From an uncultured Eubacteriales bacterium (GTDB taxonomy: Bacteria; Bacillota; Clostridia; Oscillospirales; Acutalibacteraceae), in the NCBI GenBank assembly GCA_910580045.1, contig CAJTXF010000023.1, positions 1-32,206 on the forward strand: a DNA stretch of 32,206 nt, read 5' to 3'. The position numbers and the translations under genes are program-made. Below the pieces are notes generated by a model. The model made no database searches. It was not told the origin of the DNA and saw only the letters and a list, made by a program, of their open reading frames with translations. Every line of letters starts with the position of its first letter. Position 1 is the first letter of the stretch. Shown in pieces: positions 21,866 to 30,408 of this stretch.

Positions 21866-22069
21866 ATGGCCAATTACGAGACCTGCCGCCAGTGCGGGGC
21901 CCCGCTGGGGATGGATGACAGGGCCATTTACAAGAAGCTGGTTTACCGGGGGGCAGAGGACTTCCTCTGCATCCCCTGCCTGGCCAGATATCTGGGCGTG
22001 GCTCAAGAGGAAATTGAGAACCGCATCCGCTGGTATCGGGAGAGCGGCGAGTGCACGCTGTTTCAGTGA
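21866..22069 (+). CDS. Small zinc-ribbon protein
   Basis: The 67-residue product has two Cys pairs: CRQC near the N-terminus and CIPC in the middle, a zinc-ribbon pattern, then a short helix and CTLFQ at the end. The function is unknown. There is no strong ribosome site, and an in-frame TTG at 21845 would add seven residues, so the start is uncertain. It begins 29 bases after the GH27 stop and is followed by a terminator, so it may be translated from the GH27 mRNA. Confidence 0.65.
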   Translation: MANYETCRQCGAPLGMDDRAIYKKLVYRGAEDFLCIPCLARYLGVAQEEIENRIRWYRESGECTLFQ

Positions 22070-22078
22070 GAATCCGAG

Positions 22079-22105
22079 AGGCGGACCCCAAGGGTCCGCC
22101 TTTTT
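22079..22105 (+). terminator. Terminator after zinc-ribbon gene
   Basis: AGGCGGACCC and GGGTCCGCCT form a 10-bp stem around CAA, followed by TTTT. Confidence 0.93.
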
Positions 22106-22199
22106 GTATGGGGAGAGGGCTCCCGGCCTCTGTGCCGCATAACCTGTCAGCGCCTTCACATACTATAGAGGTGGAATATTGCGGAAGGCGGTAGATGCT

Positions 22200-23174
22200 A
22201 TGTGTACCTGTATTGCCATGAAGACCCGGGACGCCTACTTCGGCAGAAGCATGGACATTGAGTACCGGTTTGGGGAGAAGGTGGTGGTCACCCCCCGAGG
22301 ATATGGGTTTGATTTACGCAATGGCCAGCGCTTGGAGACCTGGTATGCCATGATTGGCATGGCCACTGTGATGGGGGAGTACCCCCTGTACGCTGAGGCT
22401 GTCAATGAGAAGGGGCTCTGTATTGCGGGGCTGAATTTCCCCCACAACGCCCGGTATTTTCAGCCCAAGCCCGATAGCCTGAACCTGACGCCCTATGAGT
22501 TCATTCCCTGGGTGCTGGGAAATTTTTCCGGCATTCGGGAGCTGCGCCGGGAACTGGGGAACGTGAACCTGGTAGATATCCCCTTCTCGGACAGTGTGCC
22601 TGTTGCTTCTCTCCACTGGATGATTAGCGACGGGACAGACTCTCTGGTGGTGGAGCAGACAGAGAGCGGCTTCCATGTATACGACAACCCTGCTGGGGTG
22701 CTGACCAATAACCCGGAGTTCCCCTTTCACCAGACCAATCTGAGCAATTATATGAACCTGACCTGCCAGCCGCCCCAGAACCGGTTCTCCTCCCGGCTGG
22801 CCCTGAACGCCTATGGCAGCGGCATGGGGGCCATAGGCCTGCCGGGGGACAGCTCTCCGGGCTCCCGGTTTGTGCGGGCCTGTTTCTGCAAGATGAACTC
22901 CATCTGCGAGGGGGATGATGCCAGCTCCATTGCCCAGTTTTTTCATATCCTGGACGCGGTGTCCATTGTGCGGGGCGAGGTGCTGCTGCAGGACAATAAG
23001 TGCAGTGCCACCACCTATACCTGCTGCGCCAATGCCACCCAGGGGATATACTATTACCGGAGCTATGCCAACAGCCAGCTGACCGGTGTGCGGCTGACTG
23101 AGGAGAACAAAAACCGAAAAAGCCTGAGCATCTTCCCCATGGAGGAGCGGCAGCAGATACGTTTCCTAAATTGA
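22200..23174 (+). CDS. Choloylglycine/linear-amide C-N hydrolase (bile-salt-hydrolase family)
   Basis: The 324-residue Ntn-hydrolase starts Met-Cys, so removal of Met exposes the nucleophile C2. The active-site residues of bile salt hydrolases are present in the right order: C2, R16, D19, N79 (GLNF), N171 (LTNNP) and R223 (GSRFVR). The reading frame opens earlier, at TTG 22179, but ATG 22200 is required to place Cys at position 2. Bile salt hydrolases cut the glycine or taurine amide of conjugated bile acids; penicillin V acylases share the fold. The asparagine and loop residues support the bile-salt group, but I cannot assign the substrate with certainty. There is no signal peptide. The ribosome site is weak (GGAAGGCGG). 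Confidence 0.92.
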   Translation: MCTCIAMKTRDAYFGRSMDIEYRFGEKVVVTPRGYGFDLRNGQRLETWYAMIGMATVMGEYPLYAEAVNEKGLCIAGLNFPHNARYFQPKPDSLNLTPYEFIPWVLGNFSGIRELRRELGNVNLVDIPFSDSVPVASLHWMISDGTDSLVVEQTESGFHVYDNPAGVLTNNPEFPFHQTNLSNYMNLTCQPPQNRFSSRLALNAYGSGMGAIGLPGDSSPGSRFVRACFCKMNSICEGDDASSIAQFFHILDAVSIVRGEVLLQDNKCSATTYTCCANATQGIYYYRSYANSQLTGVRLTEENKNRKSLSIFPMEERQQIRFLN

Positions 23175-23177
23175 GCC

Positions 23178-23206
23178 TTGCGCTCTGGGGCAGGAAGCAG
23201 TATAAT
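23178..23206 (+). promoter_or_regulatory. Amidohydrolase gene promoter
   Basis: TTGCGC (23178-23183) and TATAAT (23201-23206) are 17 bases apart, starting just after the hydrolase stop. The gene is therefore likely to have its own transcript. Confidence 0.75.
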
Positions 23207-23258
23207 GATGGCAGGAAAATCGAAGAATGATACCAGTTAAAATAAAGGAGCCGTGCCC

Positions 23259-24110
23259 ATGATTATCGACATCCACACCCACACTTTCCCGCCCAAAATT
23301 GCGGCCTCCACCCTGGAAAAACTCAGCAGGGCCAGCCACACCAGGCCCTTTACTGACGGCACCGGGGAGGGCCTTGCTGCCTCTATGGCCCAGGCCGGTG
23401 TGGATTGCTCCATGGTGCTGCCTGTGGCCACTGCCGCCCGGCAGGTGGAGCATATCAACGACTCTGCCGCTGCCATCAACAGTGCCTGGCCGGATACAGG
23501 CATCCGCTCCTTTGGATGTATGCACCCAGAGTATGAGAACTGGCACGGAGAGCTGGCCCGTGTCAAGGCGCTGGGCCTAAAAGGCATCAAGCTCCACCCA
23601 GTGTACCAGGGGGTAGATTTGGATGATGCCCGCTATCTGCGGATTTTAGAGCGGGCCGGAGAGCTGGGCCTGATTGTCATCACCCACGCGGGCCTGGACG
23701 TGGGCTTTCCCGGAGTGGTGCGCTGTTCGCCGGAGATGGTGCGCCGGGCCTTGGAGCAGGCAGGGCCCGTGACGCTGATTCTGGCCCATATGGGCGGCTG
23801 GCGCAGCTGGGAGCAGGTGCTGGAGCTGCTGCCGGACACCACCGCTCTTATTGACACCAGCTTCTCCGTGGGCCATATGTGCCCCTTGGATGACGGTTAC
23901 TATAAAGATGACGGCGATTTGGACTTGCTGGACGGGCCAGGGTTCCTGGAGCTGGTGCGGGCCTTTGGGGCTGACCGGGTGCTGTTTGGCAGCGACAGTC
24001 CCTGGAGCAGCCAAAAGGAGAGCCGGGAGTGGATAGAGGCCCAGGCTCTGACCGGGGAGGAGAGGGCAGCGATTTTGGGCGGGAACGCCCAGCGGCTGCT
24101 GGAAATGTAG
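23259..24110 (+). CDS. Amidohydrolase-family metal hydrolase
   Basis: The 283-residue product opens IIDIHTHTFP, the N-terminal metal motif of TIM-barrel amidohydrolases. GIKLHPVYQGV, a central VITHAGLDVGFPG and an LAHMGG segment carry further His, and FGSDSPW near the end has the catalytic Asp. This is the amidohydrolase-2 (PF04909) type; decarboxylases and lactonases belong here too, so the reaction is not known. ATG 23259 is preceded by AAAGGAG at good distance, and the GTG 6 bases earlier is too close. It is the last gene before the palindromic element and is convergent with the ACT gene. Confidence 0.87.
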   Translation: MIIDIHTHTFPPKIAASTLEKLSRASHTRPFTDGTGEGLAASMAQAGVDCSMVLPVATAARQVEHINDSAAAINSAWPDTGIRSFGCMHPEYENWHGELARVKALGLKGIKLHPVYQGVDLDDARYLRILERAGELGLIVITHAGLDVGFPGVVRCSPEMVRRALEQAGPVTLILAHMGGWRSWEQVLELLPDTTALIDTSFSVGHMCPLDDGYYKDDGDLDLLDGPGFLELVRAFGADRVLFGSDSPWSSQKESREWIEAQALTGEERAAILGGNAQRLLEM

Positions 24111-24141
24111 AAAAGGGAAAGGACCCACCTGGCGGCGAGCC

Positions 24142-24695
24142 CATAACGCGGACCAGGGGCGCTTGGCCCCTGGTGGGGTTTGGGGCAAGGCCCCAAGGTC
24201 TTGCCCTTGACCTTAAAGGGCGGCGCGCACAGCGACCGGAGCGAGGTAAGGCCCCACTGATTTCCCCTCACGTCCCAATGTGGCAGTCATTCGCGCCGCC
24301 AAAGCTGCCGGCCGCGCAACTCCGAACAGCGCGTCAGCGCTGGAGGAGAGCTGCAGGCCGTCTGCGCAAGCGTCGGGCCCTAGACGTATCCGTCAGATGC
24401 CATTCTCCCAGAGAGAGGGAGGTATCGGGAACGTCTAGGGCCCTACGTTTCGGAAAGCCAGTCCGCATCTCTCCGCCAGTTTGGAAACCTGGCGGTTTCC
24501 AAACTATGCGGAATCGTGCTGTTCGGATGGGTTGGCGGCGCGAAAGACTGCCACGTTGGGACGCTTTGGGGTAGAGCTGTGTGCTACCTCGCTCCATTCA
24601 CCGTGCGCGCCGCCCTGAAGGTCAAGGGCAAGACCTTGGGGGCACTGCCCCCAAGCCCCCTGCCAGGGGCCAAGCGCCCCTGGACCGCGTTATGG
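24142..24695. mobile_element. 554-bp nested palindromic non-coding element
   Basis: The outer arms (24142-24250 and 24584-24695) are about 110 bp each and complementary with few mismatches. Inner arms CGTCCCAA...GCCGCCAA (24271-24302) and their complement (24532-24563) match at 30 of 32 positions. Still further in, CCGAACAGC/GCTGTTCGG, GGGCCCTAGACGT/ACGTCTAGGGCCC and AGTTTGGAAACC/GGTTTCCAAACT make more stems. No credible coding sequence fits. The outer arms contain family A repeats. It fills the 605-base gap between two convergent genes. It could be a MITE-like or REP-like mobile repeat, or a bidirectional transcription barrier. The mobile label is an inference: no transposase, and I did not verify target-site duplications. 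Confidence 0.6.
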
Positions 24696-24715
24696 CCGCT
24701 CTTGGCTAAGTACTG

Positions 24716-25150
24716 CTAAATCTCCGCGATGCTGTCCTGATTCACCAGCTTGATGCCCTTTACCGCCAGCGCCGCGCCTGCCTTTTTGGTGTCCTGCACC
24801 CGGAAAATCATGTAGGCGTGGTTCACGTCCCCGCCGCCCAGGAAGGCGTACATATACTCCACGTTTACCTCCGCCTCCCGCAGCACTTCCAGCACCTTAT
24901 GCAGCCCGCCGGGCTCATCGGGAATCAGCACCGCCAGCACTGGGGTCAGCTGGTGGATGAAGCCCCCGTCCTTGAGCACAGTGGTGGCCTTGTACACATC
25001 GTCCACGATAATGCGCACAATGCCGAAGTCATTGGTCTCCGCCAGGCTCAGGGCCCGCATATCCACGCCGCTCTCGGCCAGCAGCCCGGTCATGGCGGTC
25101 AGGGTGCCAGGCTTGTTTTCCAGAAAAACAGAGATTTGGTTGACTGTCAT
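24716..25150 (-). CDS. ACT-domain protein (two ACT repeats)
   Basis: The 144-residue product is two ACT-like domains: MTVNQISVFLENKPGTLTAMTGLL and then LAVLIPDEPGGLHKVLEVL, each with the ligand-binding Gly. ACT domains bind amino acids and regulate enzymes. This two-repeat type is commonly encoded beside phenylacetate-CoA ligase and indolepyruvate oxidoreductase, probably sensing an aromatic or branched amino acid. The start codon fits GGAGG 9 bases upstream on the minus strand; the reading frame continues 33 bases upstream without ribosome site. It follows paaK by 13 bases and is the last gene of the operon. Confidence 0.9.
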   Translation of the reverse strand: MTVNQISVFLENKPGTLTAMTGLLAESGVDMRALSLAETNDFGIVRIIVDDVYKATTVLKDGGFIHQLTPVLAVLIPDEPGGLHKVLEVLREAEVNVEYMYAFLGGGDVNHAYMIFRVQDTKKAGAALAVKGIKLVNQDSIAEI

Positions 25151-25163
25151 AACAGATACCTCC

Positions 25164-26465
25164 TTATATTTTCCGCTTGTCAATCACCCGCACAGCCTTG
25201 CCCTCGCTGCGCACAATGGACTTGGGAGCCACCAGGGTGACCTTTGCGGTCAGGCCCAGCATAGAGCGCAGGCCCTCCACCAGCTCTTTCTGACGGGCGG
25301 CCACGTCGCCCAGGTTGTCCGTGAACATCTCGGGGGTCATCTCCACCTGCACGTCCAGGGTGTCGGTGTTGCGCACACGGTCCACAATAATCTGATAGTT
25401 GGCAGGGTACCCGTGGTTCAGCAGCACAGTCTCAATCTGAGAGGGGAACACGTTCACGCCCCGGATAATGAGCATATCATCGGTACGGCCCTGGGGCTTG
25501 GTCATTTTCACGTGGGTGCGACCGCAGGAGCAGGGCTCCCGGGTAAGGGTGCAGATGTCCCTGGTGCGGTAGCGCAGCAGGGGGAAGGCCTTTTTGGTGA
25601 TGGAGGTGAACACCAGCTCGCCCTGAGAGCCCTCGGGCAGCACCTCCCCGGTCTCCGGGTTGATAATCTCCGCGATAAAGTGATCCTCATTGATGTGCAT
25701 CCCGGTCTGGGCCGAGCACTCGAAGGACACGCCCGGGCCGGAAAGCTCTGTCAGGCCGTAGATGTCATAGGCCTTTATCCCTAAGGTGTTCTCAATGTCC
25801 CGGCGCATTTCCTGGCTCCAGGCCTCAGCCCCGAAAATGCCTGCTTTCAGGGGAATATCATTGGGGCCCAAGCCCATCTCCTTCATGGTCTCGCCGATAT
25901 AGGCGGCATAGGAGGGGGTACAGCACAGGATAGTGGCGGACAGGTCCTGGATAAACATAATCTGCCGCTCCGTGTTACCGCTGCTGGTGGGGATGGTCAG
26001 GCACCCCACCTTGTGGCTGCCGCCGTTGAGGCCGGGCCCGCCGGTGAACAGGCCGTAGCCGTAGCTGACCTGGCACACATCCTCATTGGTGCCCCCTGCG
26101 GCCATAATGGCCCGGGCGCAGCAGTCCTCCCACAAATCGATGTCCGCCTGGGTGTAGAAGGCCACCACCCGCTTGCCCGTGGTGCCGGAGGTGGACTGAA
26201 TGCGCACGCAGTCCTTGAGGGGCACACCCATCAGGCCATAAGGGTAGGCGTCCCGCAAATCAGCTTTGGTGAGAAAGGGCAGCTTATACAAATCGTCAGA
26301 GGACTGGATGTCAGCGGGAGTAAGGCCCTTCTCCTCCATTTTTTCCCTGTAATAGGGCACGTTGTCCCATACATGCTGGACCTGGGCCACCAGGCGCTCG
26401 TCCTGCCAGGCCTTGATTTGCTCCCGAGAAGCGCACTCAATCTCGGGCTGATAGTAGTGTTCCAT
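25164..26465 (-). CDS. paaK: Phenylacetate-CoA ligase family protein
   Basis: The 433-residue adenylating enzyme has the family motifs: the phosphate loop STSGTTGKRVV, YGLTELSGPGVSFEC, and the hinge RTRDICTLTREPC, with the C-terminal domain (IETVLLNHG) following. It activates aryl-acetates to CoA esters through an AMP intermediate. In gut anaerobes it commonly lies with iorAB, where it can work on arylacetates from aromatic amino acids. The residues that fix the substrate cannot be decided here. The AAGGAAAGG ribosome site precedes ATG on the minus strand. Gene symbol by family. Confidence 0.92.
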   Translation of the reverse strand: MEHYYQPEIECASREQIKAWQDERLVAQVQHVWDNVPYYREKMEEKGLTPADIQSSDDLYKLPFLTKADLRDAYPYGLMGVPLKDCVRIQSTSGTTGKRVVAFYTQADIDLWEDCCARAIMAAGGTNEDVCQVSYGYGLFTGGPGLNGGSHKVGCLTIPTSSGNTERQIMFIQDLSATILCCTPSYAAYIGETMKEMGLGPNDIPLKAGIFGAEAWSQEMRRDIENTLGIKAYDIYGLTELSGPGVSFECSAQTGMHINEDHFIAEIINPETGEVLPEGSQGELVFTSITKKAFPLLRYRTRDICTLTREPCSCGRTHVKMTKPQGRTDDMLIIRGVNVFPSQIETVLLNHGYPANYQIIVDRVRNTDTLDVQVEMTPEMFTDNLGDVAARQKELVEGLRSMLGLTAKVTLVAPKSIVRSEGKAVRVIDKRKI

Positions 26466-26508
26466 GTTGGTTCATCCTTTCCTTGAAATATATGTTGAGG
26501 GGCGCAGG

Positions 26509-26901
26509 CTACCACTTATCATCCAGCAGCTGAACTCTGTACACTTCCAGAAGATATCCCGGAGACCGTTCCAAGACCCCGCCGCTGTGGGTGACAGCCA
26601 CCAAATCCCCTGGGTCCAGAGAATCCAGGAAAATCCTTGTGCCCCGCCAGACCAGTTCCGTGTCGTCTTTTACGTCAAAATCTACCGGTCCCCGGCTGTT
26701 GATATCATTGATATCCAGCCCCTCCACCCGGACGCTGGTCCCGTCAATGCTGACGATATGGGCATAGAAAGTGGCGCCCAGGCCCTTTTGAGGGGCGGAG
26801 CAGCGTCCGGCGAAAAAGGCGGCTCCCGCCAGAGCGGCGCTGTACAGGATTAGCAGGAGAACAGGAAGCCACCGGGGGCATTTCCGTACCTTTTCACCCA
26901 T
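26509..26901 (-). CDS. Uncharacterised single-membrane-pass protein
   Basis: The 130-residue product has one N-terminal hydrophobic segment (about residues 12-31, LPVLLLILYSAALAGAAFFA) then a Cys and an extracytoplasmic domain of about 95 residues. The domain is rich in beta-strand patterns and short turns (GATFYAHIVSIDGTSVRVEGL), compatible with an OB-like fold. The Cys after the hydrophobic run is preceded by GR, which does not match a classical lipobox. I do not recognise the family. It lies between paaK and the nitroreductase gene on the same strand, in the same operon. A GAGGAGGG ribosome site is upstream. Confidence 0.75.
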   Translation of the reverse strand: MGEKVRKCPRWLPVLLLILYSAALAGAAFFAGRCSAPQKGLGATFYAHIVSIDGTSVRVEGLDINDINSRGPVDFDVKDDTELVWRGTRIFLDSLDPGDLVAVTHSGGVLERSPGYLLEVYRVQLLDDKW

Positions 26902-26935
26902 ATGAGTACCCTCCTCTGTGTCAGTGCTTTTATTT

Positions 26936-27448
26936 TTATAGGTATGTCACCGTCTCCTCCAACGGCTTTTTCCGGCTGTGCAGAGGTGAGGGCGCCGCGT
27001 CCTGAGCGGGATAGCCCATCAGCAGCAGAGCCACAGGCTCCCAGCCCTCGGGCAGGCTGAATTCCACCCGCACCGCCTCGGGGATGAAGTGCATGACCCA
27101 GGTGGAGCCGATGCCCAGCTCCCAGGCGGCAAGCATCATATGGGTGGTGACGATGGACGCGTCAACCTCGCCGCTGGGGCTGCCGTCATAGTCCCGGGTC
27201 CAGCACTCTGTTTTATCAAAGCAGACCAGCAGGGCCAGGGTCTCACCAAAGTGGTGGACGGAGCACCTGCGGACTCTTTCCAGGGCTTCTGGGCTTTGGG
27301 CCACCAGCACCCGCTGGGGCTGATTGTTGCAGGCGGTGGGGGAGACCTGCCCGGCCCGGAGGATGGCCTCCAGCTTTTCCCGCTCCACCGGGTGAGGGGA
27401 GAATTTTCGGACAGAATACCGGGTTTCAGCCAGTTCAAGGAAGTCCAT
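26936..27448 (-). CDS. Nitroreductase-family FMN enzyme
   Basis: The 170-residue product starts MDFLELAETRYSVRKFSPHPVEREKL, the FMN-binding N-terminus of nitroreductases. QVSPTACNNQPQRVLV and AAWELGIGSTWVM are the further flavin-contact segments, and EGWEPVALLLMGYP is typical of the end. Length is short but normal for one-domain members. It transfers NAD(P)H electrons to an unknown acceptor. It is 3 bases from the MazG-like gene and is read in the same operon as iorAB. A redox role beside the oxidoreductase is possible. Confidence 0.92.
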   Translation of the reverse strand: MDFLELAETRYSVRKFSPHPVEREKLEAILRAGQVSPTACNNQPQRVLVAQSPEALERVRRCSVHHFGETLALLVCFDKTECWTRDYDGSPSGEVDASIVTTHMMLAAWELGIGSTWVMHFIPEAVRVEFSLPEGWEPVALLLMGYPAQDAAPSPLHSRKKPLEETVTYL

Positions 27449-27451
27449 AAG

Positions 27452-27781
27452 CTAATCCTTTCCGGGGGCCAGCAGCCCCTCCTCTTCCGACCGGCGCAGG
27501 GAGGCCGCAATGGACTGTTCCAGCTCCTCCTCCACGCCATAATACAGGGCAATCTTCGCCAGCTCTGTCATGGCCTGCCGCAGCTCGCCCGCCAAATTTT
27601 CCTTCTTGGGCTCCCCGTGCTTCTGCCGCTTTAGCCCCGAGTCCTCCCAAAGGTTAATCTCCGCCGCCACCTCGCCGCACTCCTCCAACAGCCGGGCGGC
27701 CATCTGATAGGGCTCCACCCCTTTCGGGAAGCGGCGGTTCGAGGCCAGGGCCATCTTGTAGAATCGTTCCACAGCCGTCAC
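27452..27781 (-). CDS. MazG-like nucleotide pyrophosphohydrolase
   Basis: The 109-residue, mostly helical product has the all-alpha NTP pyrophosphatase pattern: the EECGEVAAEIN motif (EExxE type) and a second acidic helix, LRQAMTELAKIALYYG, which would bind metal. MazG-type enzymes hydrolyse non-canonical or surplus nucleotides. The second motif has fewer acidic residues than classical MazG, so activity is not certain. It lies 5 bases after iorB and 3 before the nitroreductase, an unusual place for such a gene. Confidence 0.75.
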   Translation of the reverse strand: MTAVERFYKMALASNRRFPKGVEPYQMAARLLEECGEVAAEINLWEDSGLKRQKHGEPKKENLAGELRQAMTELAKIALYYGVEEELEQSIAASLRRSEEEGLLAPGKD

Positions 27782-27786
27782 ACTCC

Positions 27787-28359
27787 TTATGCACTCTTTC
27801 CCAGCTCGAAGGCCTTTCGGTTCACATCCAGAAACTTCTCCGGAACGCAGGCCTCAATAGCCTCCTGCCAGGCCTCTTGGGGGAAGTCGAAATAGTGGCT
27901 GAGCCGCCCTAGCAGCACCAGGTTTACAGCCTTGGCGTTCCCGGCCTCTTGGGCCAGGGACAGGCAGTCAATGGCGTCAACCTTGGCCCCGGCAGCCTGC
28001 ATTTTCTCCGCCAGCTGTTCCGGATATTGGGCCGCGCCGGTGATAACAGGCATGGGCTCAATCTGCTGGGTGTTGGTGACCACCTGGCCTCCTGGCTTGA
28101 GGAACCGGAGCCACCGGGCGGCTTCCAGCAGCTCAAAGGAGACAATGGCGTCCGCCTGGCTCTGGTCAATCACCGGGGAGCAGACCTTGTCCCCATAGCG
28201 CACATAGGTGACCACGCTGCCGCCCCGCTGGCTCATGCCGTGTACCTCGCTGACCTTTACATCATAGCCCTGCCCCATGAGCAGATGGCCCAGCAGCTTG
28301 CTGGCCAGCAGAGAGCCCTGGCCCCCTACGCCCACAATCATAATGCTTTTGGTAGTCAT
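27787..28359 (-). CDS. iorB: Indolepyruvate:ferredoxin oxidoreductase, beta subunit
   Basis: The 190-residue product starts MTTKSIMIVGVGGQGSLLAS, the gamma-type 2-oxoacid oxidoreductase domain with the GVGGQG motif. VSEVHGMSQRGGSVVTYVRYG is the family's CoA/contact segment, followed by the usual LGRLSHYF end. It forms a complex with IorA that decarboxylates aryl-pyruvates to aryl-acetyl-CoA and reduces ferredoxin. The reading frame runs upstream, but ATG 28359 overlaps the iorA stop (ATGA) and has GGAGG before it, fixing the start. Confidence 0.96.
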   Translation of the reverse strand: MTTKSIMIVGVGGQGSLLASKLLGHLLMGQGYDVKVSEVHGMSQRGGSVVTYVRYGDKVCSPVIDQSQADAIVSFELLEAARWLRFLKPGGQVVTNTQQIEPMPVITGAAQYPEQLAEKMQAAGAKVDAIDCLSLAQEAGNAKAVNLVLLGRLSHYFDFPQEAWQEAIEACVPEKFLDVNRKAFELGKSA

Positions 28360-30095
28360 GCTTCTCCCTCCTTCATTGCGCCGAATTTGCACAGCTGGCC
28401 GCAGACCCCGCAGCCTGTGCACTGGGTGGCATCCACAACGGCTTTGCCCTCTCTGAAAGAGATGGCCGGACAGCCAATCTTCATGCAGGCTTTGCAGCCC
28501 CTGCACTGGTCCTTTTCCACGCTGAGCGGGGCCTGGTGCTTCACATACTTCAACAGCACGCAGGGCCGCCGGGAGATGATGACTGAGGGCTCCGCCGCCG
28601 CCAGCTCTTCCTCTATCACACTCCGGCAGGCGGACAGGTCGTAGGGGTCCACCACCCGCACCCGGGCAATGCCCATCGCCTTGCAAAGGGCCTCCAAATC
28701 GATTTTCCCCGCCGGGTCGCCCCGCAGGCTGAGGCCTGTGGTAGGGTTCTGCTGGTGGCCGGTCATGCCGGTGATAGAGTTGTCCAGGATAATCACGGTG
28801 GAGTTGGACTGGTTATAAGCCACGTTGGCAAGGCCTGTCATGCCCGAGTGGACAAAAGTAGAGTCACCAATCACAGCCACAGTGCGGCCCTGGCTCTCCT
28901 GGCCCAGGGCCTTGTTGAACCCGTGGAGCCCGCTGATGGAGGCCCCCATGCACAGGGTCATATCCATGGCGGAGAGGGGGGGCATGGCCCCCAAAGTGTA
29001 GCAGCCAATGTCCCCCAGAACCGTGCATTTCAGCTGGCTGAGGGTGTAGAACAGCCCCCGGTGGGGACAGCCCGCGCACATCACAGGCGGCCGGGCAGGC
29101 AGCTCCTCCGCCAGGGCGGAGCCCACATGCCGGGGCAGGCCCAGCTTTTCCCCAATCTGGTTCTGAGAGAGCTCGCCGCAGAGCGGGAACAGCTCTTTGC
29201 CCTGTACAGCCAGGCCCAGCCCACGGCAGTACTGCTCCAGGAAGGGGTCGCCCTCTTCCACAATGATTAGCCGCTCCGCCTGGGCGGCAAAGTCCCGAAT
29301 GAGTTTCTCGGGCAGGGGCCAAACCATCCCCAGCTTCAAAATGGGGAACCGGTCCCCGCAGGCCTCTTTTACATACTGATAGCTGGTGCTGGAAGTGAGA
29401 ATGCCCAGGCTCTTGTCAGAGCCTGCCTCCACCCGGTTGACGTCCGCGGTCTCTGCCCAGGCGCTGAGGTCCAGCAGCCGCTGCTCCACCACTGGGTGGC
29501 GGCGCACCGCGTTGGCTGGGGCCATCACGTACTTCTGGGGAGTTTTTGCGTACGGCCTGACAGGGGCCTCCTGGCGCGGGGAGAGCTCAGCCACAGACTG
29601 GGAGTGGGCCACACGGGTGCACATTTTCAGCAGCACCGGGGTGTCGAACCGCTCGGACAACTCATAGGCCAGCTTGGTGAAGGCAAGGGCCTCGGCAGAG
29701 TCCGAAGGCTCCAGCATAGGCAGCTTGGCGGCCCTGGCATAGTGCCGGGAGTCCTGTTCGTTCTGGGAGGAGTGCATGGCCGGGTCGTCGGCCACGGCAA
29801 TCACTAGCCCGGCGTTCACCCCAGTGTAGCTCATGGTGAACAGAGGGTCCGCGGCCACGTTCAGGCCCACATGCTTCATGCCGCAGAAGGCCCGATTTCC
29901 GGCCAGAGAAGCCCCAAAGGCAGTCTCCATGGCCACTTTCTCGTTGGGTGCCCACTCGCAGTAGATTTCCGGGAACTTTGCGGCTTCCTCAGTGATTTCC
30001 GTGCTGGGGGTGCCTGGGTAGCTGGACGCGATACAGCACCCAGCCTCATACAGGCCCCGGGCAACAGCCGCGTTGCCTAAGATTAGTTGTTTCAT
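28356..30095 (-). CDS. iorA: Indolepyruvate:ferredoxin oxidoreductase, alpha subunit
   Basis: The 579-residue product has the alpha-type oxidoreductase domain (SSYPGTPSTEITEEAAKF near residue 25), the thiamine-pyrophosphate domain with GDSTFVHSGMTGL, and a C-terminal ferredoxin domain with two [4Fe-4S] motifs: CRGCKACMKIGCP and CTGCGVCGQLCKFG. It oxidises indole-, phenyl- and 4-hydroxyphenylpyruvate, from aromatic amino acids, with ferredoxin as acceptor. ATG 30095 is preceded by a GGGAGG site. The reduced ferredoxin can feed the HndABCD hydrogenase in this window. Confidence 0.97.
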   Translation of the reverse strand: MKQLILGNAAVARGLYEAGCCIASSYPGTPSTEITEEAAKFPEIYCEWAPNEKVAMETAFGASLAGNRAFCGMKHVGLNVAADPLFTMSYTGVNAGLVIAVADDPAMHSSQNEQDSRHYARAAKLPMLEPSDSAEALAFTKLAYELSERFDTPVLLKMCTRVAHSQSVAELSPRQEAPVRPYAKTPQKYVMAPANAVRRHPVVEQRLLDLSAWAETADVNRVEAGSDKSLGILTSSTSYQYVKEACGDRFPILKLGMVWPLPEKLIRDFAAQAERLIIVEEGDPFLEQYCRGLGLAVQGKELFPLCGELSQNQIGEKLGLPRHVGSALAEELPARPPVMCAGCPHRGLFYTLSQLKCTVLGDIGCYTLGAMPPLSAMDMTLCMGASISGLHGFNKALGQESQGRTVAVIGDSTFVHSGMTGLANVAYNQSNSTVIILDNSITGMTGHQQNPTTGLSLRGDPAGKIDLEALCKAMGIARVRVVDPYDLSACRSVIEEELAAAEPSVIISRRPCVLLKYVKHQAPLSVEKDQCRGCKACMKIGCPAISFREGKAVVDATQCTGCGVCGQLCKFGAMKEGEA

Positions 30096-30117
30096 GGTTG
30101 GTATGTACCTCCCTTGG

Positions 30118-30408
30118 TTATATCTCATAGTCAATGCAGGCTCTGTCAATGCGGACGTCCCCCACAAACTGGCCAAAGGCCACGTGTTCTGGGGAGACCT
30201 GGTAGGCGTTTAGGTCGTCCAGGGTGTTGAAGTCGAAGATAAGGGCCACATCGTAGTTGGCGTTGGGAACGCCAGAGGCGCAGCGCACCACCTGGGCAGC
30301 TTGGATGGACGGAAGCTGGGAGAGCTCCTGGCCCCGGCGAAGGAATTCAGCGATGTTGGATTCTTTGTTGTCTTGTTTCAGGGAGAACATGCAGATGTGA
30401 CGTATCAT
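30118..30408 (-). CDS. Dabb (stress-responsive A/B barrel) protein
   Basis: The 96-residue product starts MIRHICMFSLKQDN and has the alternating strand-helix of the Dabb fold, ending FVGDVRIDRACIDYEI. Dabb proteins are small dimers with diverse roles. It lies between the AMP-dependent ligase and iorA. ATG 30408 fits a GAGG site and the family start; the frame stays open upstream. Confidence 0.88.
   Translation of the reverse strand: MIRHICMFSLKQDNKESNIAEFLRRGQELSQLPSIQAAQVVRCASGVPNANYDVALIFDFNTLDDLNAYQVSPEHVAFGQFVGDVRIDRACIDYEI

Noticed and set aside
24029..24574. 181-residue open frame covering most of the palindromic element
   Set aside because: Arg/Gly-rich composition with no recognisable fold; it begins inside the amidohydrolase gene and reads through inverted arms.
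24142..24695. CRISPR array or insertion sequence with transposase
   Set aside because: No regularly spaced repeats with spacers, and no transposase reading frame; only inverted repeats are present.
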